Shown piece by piece: positions 62,780 to 64,000 of a DNA stretch of 64,000 bases (within the stretch, counting starts at the first letter, position 1; each line of letters starts with the position of its first letter). This stretch comes from Paragorgia papillata (Eukaryota; Cnidaria; Anthozoa; Scleralcyonacea; Coralliidae). The DNA is taken from assembly GCA_035771165.1 (NCBI GenBank), contig JAWNZC010000087.1, positions 6,365,001-6,429,000 on the forward strand, read 5' to 3'. The notes under the pieces were generated by a model. The model did no database searches, was not told the origin of the DNA, and saw only the letters and a program-made list of their open reading frames with translations. Both the position numbers and the translations under genes were made by a program.

Positions 62780-64000
62780 CTACATACAATGCTTTTTGTT
62801 TAATGGCAATACAAACAGAACATTTTCTCTCGCCACTTCCTCATAACCAGCTACAAATTTCCCGGAGATTCTTTGAATAGGTATAAAAGATGAAGGACCA
62901 AGAGTATCAAACATATTAGCACACCATACCTCTGGGGTAACACCAGATTCTCCACAAAGATAACGGTTAGGGTGATACTGAAACCAATTAACCCGTGCAA
63001 AGCAAAACGTGCACTTACGCAAGCCAACATGAATGGTTTGCTTTACAAAATACAGGACCACTCCTGGTCTTGCATCTGGACTTTCCATGTTGATGTTTCC
63101 GTCGTATCTGTCAGCCCATTTGGCAAGGATGAAAGAAGAACGGTTCAGCCGAGAGAACTGGGATCCGTATTGCTCGCCAGCACATTCTACAGATGCATAT
63201 TTGTCATAAAACTCGGGAATATTCGAAACCGACACAGTTGGAAAAAACAGTTTGTAAACGTCAGGGATGTACTGCATTTCATCATCGTCAAATCTACCGA
63301 GAACGTGCGGGGAACCAAGAGAATAACAATCAACTGTATACCATAATTCATTCGCTATATCAACGTGACCGTCTGCTAGCTTAAGTACATTTAAGACTGT
63401 CTTGCAGTTAAAATCAAGCTGGTCAATGTTTTTACTCTGCTGCAGCTTGTCGACTAATGGTTGTAGCTGTTCCGTATATATGTCTGGAAACTCTAAATTT
63501 CTAATGTATTGGTCGTTAATAAATTTCCGCATCACCTGAATTTCAATCGATTTGTTATTAGTATAAAAATCACCTAAGATGCCATTGTAGCGTTCGAAAC
63601 TAAATAACCAGAAACCATATACGGGGCCGTAGTCAAATACACAATCTGCCAAATGAGTGTGTAAATGCACGTTAGGAGTAACGCGCGATTTACCGTAATT
63701 ATTTTGAAAACCACGGCAAAAATCTAGCAGTGCGTTATGAGCATTGACAACGTCTGCAAGCTTTATCATAGGACTGCAGAGTAACTTGCATGTTTTCACG
63801 AAATGCAACCAGCATTTGTAGTCGCTTTCAGGTAGATGGTTGAATAACGAAAACGCTGAAAACATAGTGACCCATGTTTTCCACTGTTCCGCCGTAAATC
63901 CAGCAAACGATTTCGCAATCTTAAATGGAATGCGACCCAGATTTGCGGGGACATGTGTAGCGTCAACTTTCTCCTGGACTTGTTGTAAATCTGCGCCAGT
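62780..64000 (-). CDS. CACTA/EnSpm-like transposase-associated protein, partial (runs off the right edge)
   Basis: One uninterrupted minus-strand frame enters from the window edge (reading VPANLGRIPFKIAKSFAGFT and AEQWKTWVTMFSAFSLFNHL) and ends at 62780, at least 400 residues. The central block NVHLHTHLADCVFDYGP, VYGFWLFSFERYNGILGDFY and TNNKSIEIQVMRKF is the conserved C-terminal signature I associate with EnSpm/CACTA transposases in cnidarians and other animals. The first methionine in the window (63865) is internal and not the start. No stops or frameshifts, so the element may be recent. The 5' part, including any DDE residues, lies outside the window. Confidence 0.7.
   Translation of the reverse strand, partial: TGADLQQVQEKVDATHVPANLGRIPFKIAKSFAGFTAEQWKTWVTMFSAFSLFNHLPESDYKCWLHFVKTCKLLCSPMIKLADVVNAHNALLDFCRGFQNNYGKSRVTPNVHLHTHLADCVFDYGPVYGFWLFSFERYNGILGDFYTNNKSIEIQVMRKFINDQYIRNLEFPDIYTEQLQPLVDKLQQSKNIDQLDFNCKTVLNVLKLADGHVDIANELWYTVDCYSLGSPHVLGRFDDDEMQYIPDVYKLFFPTVSVSNIPEFYDKYASVECAGEQYGSQFSRLNRSSFILAKWADRYDGNINMESPDARPGVVLYFVKQTIHVGLRKCTFCFARVNWFQYHPNRYLCGESGVTPEVWCANMFDTLGPSSFIPIQRISGKFVAGYEEVARENVLFVLPLNKKHCM

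Overview
The window looks like nuclear DNA of a cnidarian, most likely an anthozoan. It is AT-rich, genes are split by large introns with canonical GT/AG borders, and the repeat load is very high. Repeats include non-LTR LINEs, a Penelope-like element, an IS3EU-type DNA transposon, a CACTA/EnSpm-like element, tRNA-derived SINEs of a kind I associate with corals, many fold-back MITEs and long microsatellites. The organism call is inference from repeat types and gene families, not a database match.

Left end (1-3600, minus then plus): a partial minus-strand coiled-coil gene of unknown function with a one-base frameshift (516-1583), then a 5'-truncated plus-strand LINE (2330-3563) ending in a pentanucleotide tail.

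Main gene (4498 to about 55651, plus): I can assemble one gene of about 51 kb from at least 17 exons whose splice phases fit. In order it encodes a CUB domain, a cysteine-containing LRR N-cap, eight 24-residue leucine-rich repeats on separate phase-2 exons of 72 nt (one is 71 nt), a hinge and a rhodopsin-like seven-helix domain of the relaxin-receptor (type C LGR) kind on one exon, and then, unexpectedly, a cytoplasmic tail of about 300 residues that reads as a protein-kinase fold with degenerate catalytic motifs (HRD read as HNA, no DFG). The N-terminus and signal peptide were not found. The LGR plus pseudokinase architecture is the most interesting thing here.

Introns of that gene hold most of the mobile DNA: MITEs (5.4-6.0 kb), a 1.5-kb TIR element (6.4-7.9 kb), a SINE (9.1 kb), a decayed LINE (12.5-15.9 kb), a Penelope-like fragment (25.5-26.3 kb), a head-to-head pair of tRNA-Thr-like SINEs (29.8-30.3 kb), a 7.1-kb IS3EU-like transposon with TIRs and a 6-bp target duplication (33161-40276) carrying an open DDE transposase, a decayed HECT-ligase gene, a nested MITE and a 0.6-kb pentanucleotide array, a hAT-like MITE with 8-bp duplication (43.1-43.7 kb), and an internally deleted minus-strand LINE (46.5-48.8 kb).

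Right end (55.9-64 kb): a minus-strand LINE reverse-transcriptase fragment, two oppositely oriented remnants of a multicopy protein, a direct duplication of about 0.6 kb, a MITE, and a CACTA/EnSpm-like transposase reading frame running off the right edge on the minus strand.
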